Under the pieces are notes generated by a model. It had not been told where the DNA came from and searched no databases. It worked only from the letters and a program-made list of their open reading frames with translations. From Scheffersomyces stipitis CBS 6054 (lineage: Eukaryota; Ascomycota; Pichiomycetes; Serinales; Debaryomycetaceae), in NCBI RefSeq assembly GCF_000209165.1, contig NC_009068.1, positions 2,108,001-2,172,000 on the forward strand: a stretch of DNA of 64,000 bases, read 5' to 3'. Positions 53,048-61,906 of this stretch are shown here, in pieces. How positions within the stretch are numbered: position 1 is the first letter of the stretch; the number at the start of each line of letters is the position of its first letter. The position numbers and the translations under genes are program-made.

Positions 53048-54355
53048 TTACACCAATGGAACACCCTCTCTGGACAACTCCTCGGGCGACAACTGCAAAT
53101 GGTTGTTGTCCTCATCGTTATTATACTCTCCGAATGTCAAATAACCATCGACAGTATGGCTGTAGAAATAGTCTCTATCGTAAACGTCGAGTTTCCAGCC
53201 CTTCTGCAACCTGGTTACTAAATCAGGATTTGAAGTGAAGGGTCTGGAGAATCCTATCAATGTTCTGTCGTCTACGTTGACATCGTGGATAAGATCCTGG
53301 TAGTGTAACACTTCGCCATTCACAACCTTCAATCTGGCCACATTGGATTTGATAGCCAAAGGATCACCTTTGAAGTTGGTGGCATATCCTCCAGTACGCA
53401 TCAATACTCCCTTCCAGAGCCTGTAGATCGACTCGTTTGACTTTCCCGTAGGGTCAGCATCGCCAGAACCAGACACTCTAGGCTCACAAACTGACAAATA
53501 AGCAACCTCCTTGCCCTCGTCTGCCCTGTCTTGCAATTGCTGTGCAATGTATTGACAGGCAAGCAAAGTAGGGTTTTCACTGCACGGTATATTTTCTGGA
53601 TAAACCATACCATTGGTATCTGACCAAGGCGACAAACGTAATGCTACACGAGAGGCTCCTATAGCTGGATGCTCGATTAATTTATCGATGAGTTCAAGAA
53701 CAAATCTAGCTCTGTTCTCAACACTTCCACCATACTTGTCTGATCTTATATTAGCAATCGGAGACAAGAACTGTTCTACAAGGTGACCAGAGCCACCGTG
53801 GATCTCGATTATGTCGAAGTTTCCGTTGGTCACGGCATTAACAGCGCTGGCTACATATTCGTTTTGAACTTCATGGATTTCTTCTACGCTCAAGGCTCTC
53901 AACTTGTTACCCTTTTCAAGTGCCTTAGCCTTCAGAGCTTCTGAGACATACAAACCGGCCGAAGGAGCAACAAATGGAAGTAGGTGTTTTTCAAGCAAGT
54001 CCAAGTTAGCAGTACGTCCTGGTGAAAACAACTGGATAGCCGCATATGAGCCGTTGGCATGGATAGAATCTGTGATTTTACGAAAAGCCTGAGCCTGAGA
54101 ATCTAGCCACAATCCCGATTTGAATGGCACTAAACCGCTCGATCGAGAAGCAAGAACAGATTCAACAACTATGAGAGTTCCAGCGTATTTGGAACGAGAA
54201 TCGTAGTACTTAAGCATGATGTCTGTCGGGGTGAAATTGACTGATCTGGCTCTCGAAGTCGCAGCGTGGGCCGCTCTATGTTCAAGCTGGAGGTTGCCAA
54301 CCTTAATAGGCTTGAAGAGATTAGTCTCATCAAGAGAAGTCTTGTAGTTCGTCAT
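53048..54355 (-). CDS. Divergent Old Yellow Enzyme-family NADPH dehydrogenase
   Basis: 435 aa from the ATG at 54355, which is preferred because the longer frame (to 54445) only translates a tandem repeat. The FMN-binding TIM barrel of the OYE family is clear: NLFKPIKVGNLQLEHRAAHA, IQLFSPGR, the segment IIEIHGGSGHLVEQFLSP, SDKYGGSVENRARFVLELI, and the C-terminal GFSRPFTSNPDLVTRLQKGW. It would reduce activated alkenes. Three active-site positions differ from the classic enzyme: HSANGY becomes HGGSGH, so the substrate-binding Asn is Ser (189) and the proton-donating Tyr is His (191). The Trp of the LW motif is Phe. Activity may therefore be altered. Divergent from the MFS gene at 55135. Confidence 0.88.
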   Translation of the reverse strand: MTNYKTSLDETNLFKPIKVGNLQLEHRAAHAATSRARSVNFTPTDIMLKYYDSRSKYAGTLIVVESVLASRSSGLVPFKSGLWLDSQAQAFRKITDSIHANGSYAAIQLFSPGRTANLDLLEKHLLPFVAPSAGLYVSEALKAKALEKGNKLRALSVEEIHEVQNEYVASAVNAVTNGNFDIIEIHGGSGHLVEQFLSPIANIRSDKYGGSVENRARFVLELIDKLIEHPAIGASRVALRLSPWSDTNGMVYPENIPCSENPTLLACQYIAQQLQDRADEGKEVAYLSVCEPRVSGSGDADPTGKSNESIYRLWKGVLMRTGGYATNFKGDPLAIKSNVARLKVVNGEVLHYQDLIHDVNVDDRTLIGFSRPFTSNPDLVTRLQKGWKLDVYDRDYFYSHTVDGYLTFGEYNNDEDNNHLQLSPEELSREGVPLV

Positions 54356-54380
54356 TACGGAAAGTAATACTGAATAGCAA

Positions 54381-54427
54381 CAAATGAAAAACAACGAATG
54401 AAAAACGAATGAAAAACGAATGAAAAG
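54381..54427. repeat. 11-bp tandem repeat in the OYE 5' leader
   Basis: CGAATGAAAAA occurs three times in a row (54395-54427, last base differs), preceded by the related CAAATGAAAAA (54381-54391). It lies 26-72 bp upstream of the OYE ATG, within the likely 5' UTR. On the coding strand it is T-rich and creates no upstream ATG. Confidence 0.9.
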
Positions 54428-55134
54428 CCTTCGAGAAGAAAACAAAAGTCGTCTGCTTCCGTTCTCGATCTACTGAGTCAAACGGAGACGACGCTCTACT
54501 GGAAAGGCTTCGTGAAAGATTGCGAAATCGTCTTCGTTTTATAGCCAATTTTCCCCATACATTCCACAGTCGGGAACAGCCGACTCTGATCCGATAAACT
54601 GATCCGGGACGTTTGTGAGACAAGAGAATCTTCAGACCACAATTTTAGTCAAGTCTGTCAAATTGTGAAATTGTATCTGCTCACTATTTTGTTCATTTTG
54701 AAGATTTATATTTACTGGATAACGTGCATTTTTGCAGTTTCTTGATCTTATACGGTTTTGCTTGCTCTTTCGTATTTGTCTTTTCATTCTTTCTATATGT
54801 GCCTGTGGTGGCTCTTATATGAGCTGGCGGGGTCTGCTCGTATGTTCCAGTTCTCCACACACTCTTGACATACTGGAGGAACCACTTCCCAATGAGGTAA
54901 GACAACCATCGACTTGGTTAGCCTTACATTTTGGCAATCTCCTCCAGCTGCTGGTTTTGACCGTTTCGCGCATTAATTCATGGAACAGATATTGCGACAA
55001 TTTTTCACCTTTCTAACCTTTGAATAATTCTCCATCTATTTGATTTCATATATATTCAGAATAATTGTCATTTCAATGCAAGTAATTGTCTTCCCAGCTA
55101 CTCATTCAACTCGTTTTCCCGTACATCTGCACTT
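54428..55134. other. Divergent promoter region between OYE and MFS genes
   Basis: No gene is supported. Frames on both strands at 54693-55016 overlap each other and lack motifs. The two flanking genes read away from here and could share regulators. Confidence 0.4.
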
Positions 55135-56652
55135 ATGAGCACCTCATCCTACGATCGAGTATCGCTAGATCTGCTGCTCCCCACAGAAGATTCCACCTCA
55201 TCTTCTCCGCCTTTTCCCCAAGTCTCACACTTTAACAAATCTGAGAAATACACAATCGTCTTCGAAGATGAACTTCTTCATATAGATTCCAGCAACTGGA
55301 GAACATCTACACTTCTCAAGGTTCAGATATTCTCTGCCTATTGCGTTTTCATTCTATTTGGTCTCGCTGAGCAAACCATCGGATCCATTATCCCCATACT
55401 TCAAAAGGACTATTCCATCAATGACTTACAAGTCAGTCTCATATTTATATCCTCTATCACGGGCTATTTCACCATGGCCCTCATCAACGATTACACCCAC
55501 AAAGCTCTTGGAATAAAAGGAGTCGTCGTACTAGGCTCCACTTCCATGACGTTGGGATATTTGATAATTTCAACAAGACCACCATTCTTCATCTTTGCTT
55601 TGTGCTATGTCATGAGCGGAATTGGGTTTGGCTCGCTAGATGCTGGTCTCAACGGCTGGATGGGCAATTTGATTGATTCAAACCAGCTTTTGGGTATCCT
55701 CCATGGTTGTTATGGTATTGGATGTATGATTTCTCCACCACTAATCACGTATTTGTTGGAAAAGCACACTAATCCATGGAAGTGGAACCATTACTATATC
55801 GTGTTGTCAGTAGTTGGATGCTGCTGTGTAGTTCTGCTAATCTTAACGTTCAAGAATGAAACACCTAAGAAGTACAAATTCATGGGTCAGCTCAAAAACG
55901 AAGCGCACAAGAAGAAGCTGAAAGCACCCATAAATGATGAAGAGATAGAGTTGGATTCGCTTACCAAAACCCAAGACGTAGATATCTCCGACGAAGAACT
56001 CACTGCCAGTGATTCGGAGCAAGAAGATAACACTGCATCGCTTCTTGTGGCACTTAAATCACCGTTGGTATGGGCATTTGCAACTATTTTGTTTATATAT
56101 GTGGGTGGAGAAGTAGCATTTGGTGCCTGGCTCATGACCTTCTTGATCAGAATCAAAAAGTTCCCTTACAAGCTTTCATCCTGGATGGCTACTTCCTTCT
56201 GGATGGGCCTTACTGTAGGACGAATAGCGCTAGGTTTTGTGACAGCCTATTACTTCAAGACAGAGTTAATGGCCAACTTCGTCTATATTATTCTTTCAAC
56301 CTTGGGATACTTCGTGTTCTGGCTCTTTGCAGCAACCAACTGGGTTGTCTTGCTATTTTTGGTAGTTTTTTTGACTGGCATGGCAGTAGGACCCATTTTC
56401 CCTACTACTATCATAACAGCAATAACTATCCTACCTTCCAAATACCATGCCTCTGGAATCGGCTTCGTCTGTGCTTTTGGTGGAGGTGGAGCGGCTGGTG
56501 TGCCGTTCTTAATTGGATTAGTAGCCCAATCCAGTGAAGTTGGATTGCGTATTTTCCCACTTATTGTGTTCGTAATCTTCCTCATCCTTGTAGCGATGTG
56601 GGCTGTTATTGTCAGAAGGTTCACAAAGACTTATGATCGCAACGCAATCTAG
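55135..56652 (+). CDS. MFS transporter, BSC6-like (fucose-permease-like fold)
   Basis: 505 aa. About 60 cytosolic N-terminal residues are followed by roughly 12 membrane helices split by an acidic central loop (about residues 255-305, with DISDEELTASDSEQED). The TM1 segment FGLAEQTIGSIIPILQKDY and the TM5 region GIGFGSLDAGLNGWMGNLI resemble the fungal group containing Saccharomyces Bsc6 (Yol137w), related to sugar permeases. LHGCYGIGCMISPPLITYLL and the C-terminal SKYHASGIGFVCAFGGGGAA fit the same group. Substrate is unknown. Convergent with FRA2 (143 bp between stops). Confidence 0.85.
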   Translation: MSTSSYDRVSLDLLLPTEDSTSSSPPFPQVSHFNKSEKYTIVFEDELLHIDSSNWRTSTLLKVQIFSAYCVFILFGLAEQTIGSIIPILQKDYSINDLQVSLIFISSITGYFTMALINDYTHKALGIKGVVVLGSTSMTLGYLIISTRPPFFIFALCYVMSGIGFGSLDAGLNGWMGNLIDSNQLLGILHGCYGIGCMISPPLITYLLEKHTNPWKWNHYYIVLSVVGCCCVVLLILTFKNETPKKYKFMGQLKNEAHKKKLKAPINDEEIELDSLTKTQDVDISDEELTASDSEQEDNTASLLVALKSPLVWAFATILFIYVGGEVAFGAWLMTFLIRIKKFPYKLSSWMATSFWMGLTVGRIALGFVTAYYFKTELMANFVYIILSTLGYFVFWLFAATNWVVLLFLVVFLTGMAVGPIFPTTIITAITILPSKYHASGIGFVCAFGGGGAAGVPFLIGLVAQSSEVGLRIFPLIVFVIFLILVAMWAVIVRRFTKTYDRNAI

Positions 56653-56795
56653 AAATAGATACATATATATAGAATTGCGAGAGTATGACCTCCATTGAAA
56701 GCGTAGTAGCATAATCTTGATATGATCTTATGAGACCTTAATCTCAATAAATAATGTACATTAAGTGAAGATTATCTTCGTGCTATGAAATGATT

Positions 56796-57056
56796 CTACA
56801 AAATACCACCTTGATTCAACCATTCTTCGGGAGTGAATCCCTTCTGAGTAAATGCGTGGATCAGAGCTATCTCCTCCTTAAGAGCATTGTTCACCAATCG
56901 GTGTCTAAGCAACTTGTTCTTTCCCTGGAAAATGTTGGAAACAATGATAACTGCAAAAGCCTGACCACACCCTCCTGACATGTCTTCCACTTGAACTAAG
57001 CTAGCCTCCAAACGCTGCTGTATTATTTGCTTCAAAGAATCAGCTGTAAGAGACAT
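56796..57056 (-). CDS. FRA2: BolA-like protein Fra2/Bol2
   Basis: 86 aa, the normal size for a single BolA domain. Binds monothiol glutaredoxin Grx3/4 through a shared [2Fe-2S] cluster and passes the mitochondrial iron-sulfur status to the iron regulator (Aft1/2 in Saccharomyces; a different factor in this clade). The conserved GGCGQAFAVIIVSNIFQGKN, RHRLVNNALKEEI and IHAF..FTPEEW blocks match Fra2 and human BOLA2 better than the mitochondrial BolA forms. Cys30 and His67 (IHAF) are the likely cluster-related residues. No targeting peptide is visible, consistent with the cytosol and nucleus. Confidence 0.93.
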   Translation of the reverse strand: MSLTADSLKQIIQQRLEASLVQVEDMSGGCGQAFAVIIVSNIFQGKNKLLRHRLVNNALKEEIALIHAFTQKGFTPEEWLNQGGIL

Positions 57057-57667
57057 TCTATCTTCTATAGTGAATATATGATTAGTGATTGGATATGAGT
57101 AAAAGTGGCTTTAAAGCAAATGAAGTATACAAAACTTTCAAAAATCTGATATCCCGTTCTGTCAACTACAGTCCTTAGGCTAGTAAAGGCAACCAACTGT
57201 CCTTCAACACCGATCTGTTGAATATCGAATGAAAGATGAAAGAGATGAAGATTAGTTACAAATTCTGAAAAATTCGCAATTTCCCAATTTCGCAATTTTC
57301 CTAGTCTCACGAGCCAGAAAATTAACAGAGCAGACAAATAGATTGCAAATCGCTAGTAAAAAGATTATGGTCTACTCTACTCCAAATGACTTGTAGATGT
57401 AAAGCTGATGAAGAGCATATATATAGTTTCAATACTAATACATTAAACTATATCTAGACATATGTAAACACGTCCATGGCCAGCAGCTATTGAAAGGAAT
57501 GAATGATAATGCCAGTGACTAATAATACATACGAATATCAAATCCTGAAGATAATGACTTGATTTGTTGATTTGTTGATCTGTTGTGATGGTTGTGATAA
57601 CCGTGTTTTGATTGTTATGTAGTGATTTTTGTGTTAATCGTTGAAGGGAATGTAATGCAGTGTTCAA
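57057..57667. other. FRA2-LRG1 intergenic region
   Basis: FRA2 promoter and LRG1 3' flank. An 8-bp near-tandem repeat GATTTGTT/GATTTGTT/GATCTGTT lies at 57561-57584. The frames at 57065 and 57443 (minus) have no motifs. Confidence 0.4.
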
Positions 57668-60600
57668 TTAGACGTCAGAGGCTTCAACATGGGACTCATG
57701 AATTGCCTTGGACTGGCCACGAGAGATGGTATTGCTTCTTACTTCCTGGTTGGATATACCTTCAGGGTTTTTTATCTCAAAGTTCTGGAAATATTTGCTG
57801 TTTTCCTTGAGTACCTTATCAACCCTATTCATAATTTCCTTTGTAGTAATGTTGTCTGAGACAAAGCCACATTTGTCAAAAAACTGAAGAAGATCATCAG
57901 GAATAACGCACAATTCCTCGTGCATATCTATCAACTGATTGACAACTTCAATGGCCAAGAAATAGGTGTCGCCCCCTTGAGGCTGGGCATCTGCTTGACT
58001 ATTCTGCTTCGAAAATAAGATGTTTGGGGCAATAACCGTAGCCAAGTTGTGAATGTCCATCTTGGAACCAGTCTCCTCGTCTATTTCAGCAAACGAAGCT
58101 ACCCAGCTGAAGAAGTAAAGCAACACTTCAAGCAAGTTGCGGTGACTTCTGGGCAACATACAGTAAGTTAATTGCAACACCCTCTTTCTAAGTACCGGGT
58201 TTTCAAAGCTCTGCGATGAAATCCACATGTCGTAGAGTGTATACGTCAATAGCGGATTAGGCAACTCTCTCAACCATTTTTTCATCAAAGCAGCCAACTG
58301 CACAGCAGTTTGGATGCTGAAGTCTGGCGATTTCAATGGACTCTTGTTGATTTGTTCTGTCAAATCTCTCAACTTCTTGATATTACCATTCAAACGGAAG
58401 ATACCTTCCACAGACATATCCTTCTGCTTCAAAGCGCTGATGACGTCATCAACCACGATAGGTATTCTTAATCTCGAAGGTCCAACACCCAAGTCTGAAT
58501 CAATACCATATTTTTTGGTCAAATCTTGCAAGTCGACACCAAATACACCCAAATGCTTGTCCTTCTTATCGCTACCAAACTTGAACTTATCCCAGAATGT
58601 TGGCAGCTTCTTGGTTTGAATCAATGATAGCAACTCATCCTTGTTGAATTTATTACCAGCAACTTCACCCAATGCTTCTACAGCAATATGCCTCATTATA
58701 AAATGCTCTTCTTTCGTCAACTCAGAATAGTACTTCTGTTTCTTTTCAATGTGACCTTGCCCGACAGGAGTAGTCAAAATACTATCCAAATGACTACTTG
58801 GGCTTATCATGTTTGGACTGGTTCTGACATTTTGTAAGTGATTAGGTTTTTGGTATAAGGTCTGATGATGTTTGAATGCGTTTGGTCTTTGATCCCTGGC
58901 TTGTTCAGCAGCTACAATTCTAGGAATATCATCCAACGTCAACGACTTTTCGTTCTTTAACAAATCTGAAGTGCGGTCGAGATGAGTATTAGTAAGCTGT
59001 CTTTGGGGTTCTTCTCTTATCTTCAAAGACTTCTTGACGTTGAAGTGCTCATTTTCTCGTTGTGATGCTACATATGATAGTTGAGAAGAGGCACTGAAGT
59101 TTCTGTCAGATCTACTGAACTGAGTATCAGCTCCTCTGTTGTTTTCAAATGAGACATCCGCCAACTCTTCTGCAATATTGTCATCTGTCAAGTTGCTGTA
59201 GGCTAAATCATCCTGTTTAGCTTTGTTAGCCTCGGGCGCCTCTACAATTACAGATTTCCTAGCATTCTTCTTGATGGAATTCGACAACTTCTGGCTCTGT
59301 CTTCTAGTTCTCATTCTTGTAACGTCGTTGATGGTCTTAGAATAGTTGTCTTCCGCAACATGCTGCCTCTTAGCTTCTTCAGTAGGTCTTTGAATCTGCT
59401 CTACGGTTGTCTGTGATTGTTTTCTAAAGTCCACTTTCATGACTGCTTTGGATCTGGTATGGGCGATCTTCAAAAGATAGACTAATTGTGACAAATCGCT
59501 GACGATTTCAAATCCTACTTTAGCTTCTCCAGGGGATGAACATAATTGACAAATGATTTCGAGGCCATTTTCATGGAACTTGGTATCAGGCAACTCCTCT
59601 GAAGAAATAAACCTTGAGCATACAGAACAATTGAAACATTTAGGATGCCATCTCTTGTTCTCAAATTTGATACACGACTTTTCAATACTCTTGGTACAAG
59701 ACATGCAAGCATCTGTGGACTTTGGAGGGATAGCCAACTTGGACAAAATCAGAAAAGTGTTGTCTTGACTCAGGTTTTCAGATTTCTTGTTGTATAATTC
59801 GTATGAAGATGTAAGTTCAAGGAATTTATCTGATGCAATAGTGTTTCCATTCAACTTGTTGACTTTGAGGGCATTGTTGAGACCAATTCTGATCAATAGC
59901 TTTAGATAGTGAGCACATCCAGTAATCACAGATAGTAACTCAGCAGACAAACTGCCTGACTGAGCAATGTGGTTAGACTTTCTTAAGATGGCCAAATAAC
60001 TCATGATCTTACCTGATATATTTCTGGGTTCCTTCTTCAAAGGCTGGAAGAAATCTTCTTCGAGTTGATTGAAAGAAGACTCCAGATCATCAGCGTGTTG
60101 ACCAACTTGTGGCTTCAGTTTTTGTGCATCAAGAACCAATGGGAACGATTTGTCACAAAGATCCAACACACAGTCAAGTGCTTTGAATAAAACTTCTACG
60201 TTAAGTATCAACTTTCCCGTTACAAGAAGTCCTTGTCTCTGGTTTCCAGTACATGCGTTGAGTAACATATCACTAATGCAAGTAGCGGTGGTTTCCTCGT
60301 ACCCAGAAAGAGTCAACCAACATCTCATAACTACATTTTCTATCTGTTGTTCAATAGAAAGCAAAAGTTTGGGATCGATACCAAAATCGTCTTTTTCTTC
60401 GATTTCACGTAGGTTTGCAATTTCATTTTCAGTAACATTGAAAGAACTTTGTAAACCTACTGAATCTGCCATGATACACACATTCCAAAACTTGTGCACC
60501 ATATAACACTCAGGGTGCCATTGCTGATTACGGCCTCCTCTGAACAATTCGACGAATTGTTTGACAATGGAAGAATGACAACCTTCACAATGCGATGCAT

Positions 60601-61906
60601 ATAGCTTTGAATAATGGTAGTGACAATAAATGTTTGACTCATGCTCGTAGTAACTTTCATCGGATTCAAAAACTTTTTGGCAAACAGCACATTTGAAATG
60701 TTCCAAATGGTACTTATTTCCCAAAGCTGTGATATAGGGACCTCTCAATGCGCTGTGGCAGGTGAAACATATCAAGTCCAATTTCTTGAAATAATCGTAT
60801 TCACACAAAGGCACTTGGGTTTTAACGCCAGTGGCTTCATCTACAACATCAAAAGGAAAGAACTTTGCCGAACATTGGTTTCCACATTCATGACAACAAA
60901 AGCATTCTACATGGTACGCATTATGTAAGGCTCGCACAAACTGACCAGTGATATCAAGACCACATTTTCTACAGACTTTTTTACTCTTGCGCTTTGTGAG
61001 TCGCTTTTGGTCCGAAATCTCTGGCATGACACTCTTGGTAGAATCGTAGCTTTTAAGAGGAGGTTTGCCGCTATCATTACCATCTAGATTAGCATTCAGT
61101 GCACTAGGAGATACAGCAATGGAATGGCGCTGGTTGGGGTTTAAATGCGAAGATGATGACGATTCCGAAGATGATTTTGAAGGATTCCATGGGTTTGATA
61201 TGTTCTTGGAATTTGTACCTTTTTCTTCAAAGAAGAATTCATCACGGCCTTCTTGTTCTGGGCCGTTTGCATTTGGTGGAGTAGACTTTGGTATCGGGGG
61301 TATTAAGGCTGTCCAGTTTGGTCTTTGAGCTTGAGCGTGAGATTGAGATTGTGTTTGAGGTGTGTTTGCAGATTCTTTTCTGACTAAAGGGGGCGTTTTG
61401 CTTCCATTCAACTGACGTGGTTGTAATTGTTGCTGTCCATAATTAGAATTGTTGTTACTGCTGAAGGCATAGTTTTGATTTGGCATGGAATTTGGATTTT
61501 GCTTTGGCACAGCATTGGGAATGGGGCCGGGAATAGAATTGCCTTGTTGGTGATGGTGCATGTGATGAAATGGATTTAGATCGTGTCGAATAGGTTGGAA
61601 TATCTGAGCTTTGGGTGACGAGCCTGGCTGGGAGTTGTGTCTAGAATGGCCGAGAATAGCAGTATGTGACAACTTTCGCCTTGGTGTGGCGGCCTCACTT
61701 TGCATTTGGGCTTGTTTCTCGTAGAATAGTTGATTCTGGGTCTGATAAGACTGTTCGGTTTCAAGTGGGGCTGTCACCAGATACTTGACTCCAGCGACTG
61801 GCGGCTGTGCTATTGGTTTTTTTGGCTGGGCGGTGTTTGCTTGCGCAGGGTTGGAAGCGTGTACCGGGTTTATGTTGTAGTTGTTCGTGTTGTTATTCAT
61901 CATCAT
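57668..61906 (-). CDS. LRG1: LIM-domain Rho GTPase-activating protein Lrg1
   Basis: 1412 aa. Stimulates GTP hydrolysis by Rho1 and so restrains cell wall (glucan synthase, PKC) signalling and fusion at mating. The first 300 residues are Asn/Gln/Pro-rich and disordered. Zinc-binding LIM motifs lie at about 312-375 (VCRKCGLDITGQFVRALHNA onward), 380-430 and 438-475, with another after 730 (CMSCTKSIEKSCIKFENKRW, HPKCFNCSVC). The RhoGAP domain covers about 1122-1320, with the arginine finger in EGIFRLNG (Arg near 1171) and LPNPLLTYTLYDMW. LIM arrangement and the VKQFVELFRGGRNQQWHPEC block match Lrg1 better than Rga1/Rga2. Longer than the 1017-aa Saccharomyces protein because of disordered insertions. 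Confidence 0.94.
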   Translation of the reverse strand: MMMNNNTNNYNINPVHASNPAQANTAQPKKPIAQPPVAGVKYLVTAPLETEQSYQTQNQLFYEKQAQMQSEAATPRRKLSHTAILGHSRHNSQPGSSPKAQIFQPIRHDLNPFHHMHHHQQGNSIPGPIPNAVPKQNPNSMPNQNYAFSSNNNSNYGQQQLQPRQLNGSKTPPLVRKESANTPQTQSQSHAQAQRPNWTALIPPIPKSTPPNANGPEQEGRDEFFFEEKGTNSKNISNPWNPSKSSSESSSSSHLNPNQRHSIAVSPSALNANLDGNDSGKPPLKSYDSTKSVMPEISDQKRLTKRKSKKVCRKCGLDITGQFVRALHNAYHVECFCCHECGNQCSAKFFPFDVVDEATGVKTQVPLCEYDYFKKLDLICFTCHSALRGPYITALGNKYHLEHFKCAVCQKVFESDESYYEHESNIYCHYHYSKLYASHCEGCHSSIVKQFVELFRGGRNQQWHPECYMVHKFWNVCIMADSVGLQSSFNVTENEIANLREIEEKDDFGIDPKLLLSIEQQIENVVMRCWLTLSGYEETTATCISDMLLNACTGNQRQGLLVTGKLILNVEVLFKALDCVLDLCDKSFPLVLDAQKLKPQVGQHADDLESSFNQLEEDFFQPLKKEPRNISGKIMSYLAILRKSNHIAQSGSLSAELLSVITGCAHYLKLLIRIGLNNALKVNKLNGNTIASDKFLELTSSYELYNKKSENLSQDNTFLILSKLAIPPKSTDACMSCTKSIEKSCIKFENKRWHPKCFNCSVCSRFISSEELPDTKFHENGLEIICQLCSSPGEAKVGFEIVSDLSQLVYLLKIAHTRSKAVMKVDFRKQSQTTVEQIQRPTEEAKRQHVAEDNYSKTINDVTRMRTRRQSQKLSNSIKKNARKSVIVEAPEANKAKQDDLAYSNLTDDNIAEELADVSFENNRGADTQFSRSDRNFSASSQLSYVASQRENEHFNVKKSLKIREEPQRQLTNTHLDRTSDLLKNEKSLTLDDIPRIVAAEQARDQRPNAFKHHQTLYQKPNHLQNVRTSPNMISPSSHLDSILTTPVGQGHIEKKQKYYSELTKEEHFIMRHIAVEALGEVAGNKFNKDELLSLIQTKKLPTFWDKFKFGSDKKDKHLGVFGVDLQDLTKKYGIDSDLGVGPSRLRIPIVVDDVISALKQKDMSVEGIFRLNGNIKKLRDLTEQINKSPLKSPDFSIQTAVQLAALMKKWLRELPNPLLTYTLYDMWISSQSFENPVLRKRVLQLTYCMLPRSHRNLLEVLLYFFSWVASFAEIDEETGSKMDIHNLATVIAPNILFSKQNSQADAQPQGGDTYFLAIEVVNQLIDMHEELCVIPDDLLQFFDKCGFVSDNITTKEIMNRVDKVLKENSKYFQNFEIKNPEGISNQEVRSNTISRGQSKAIHESHVEASDV

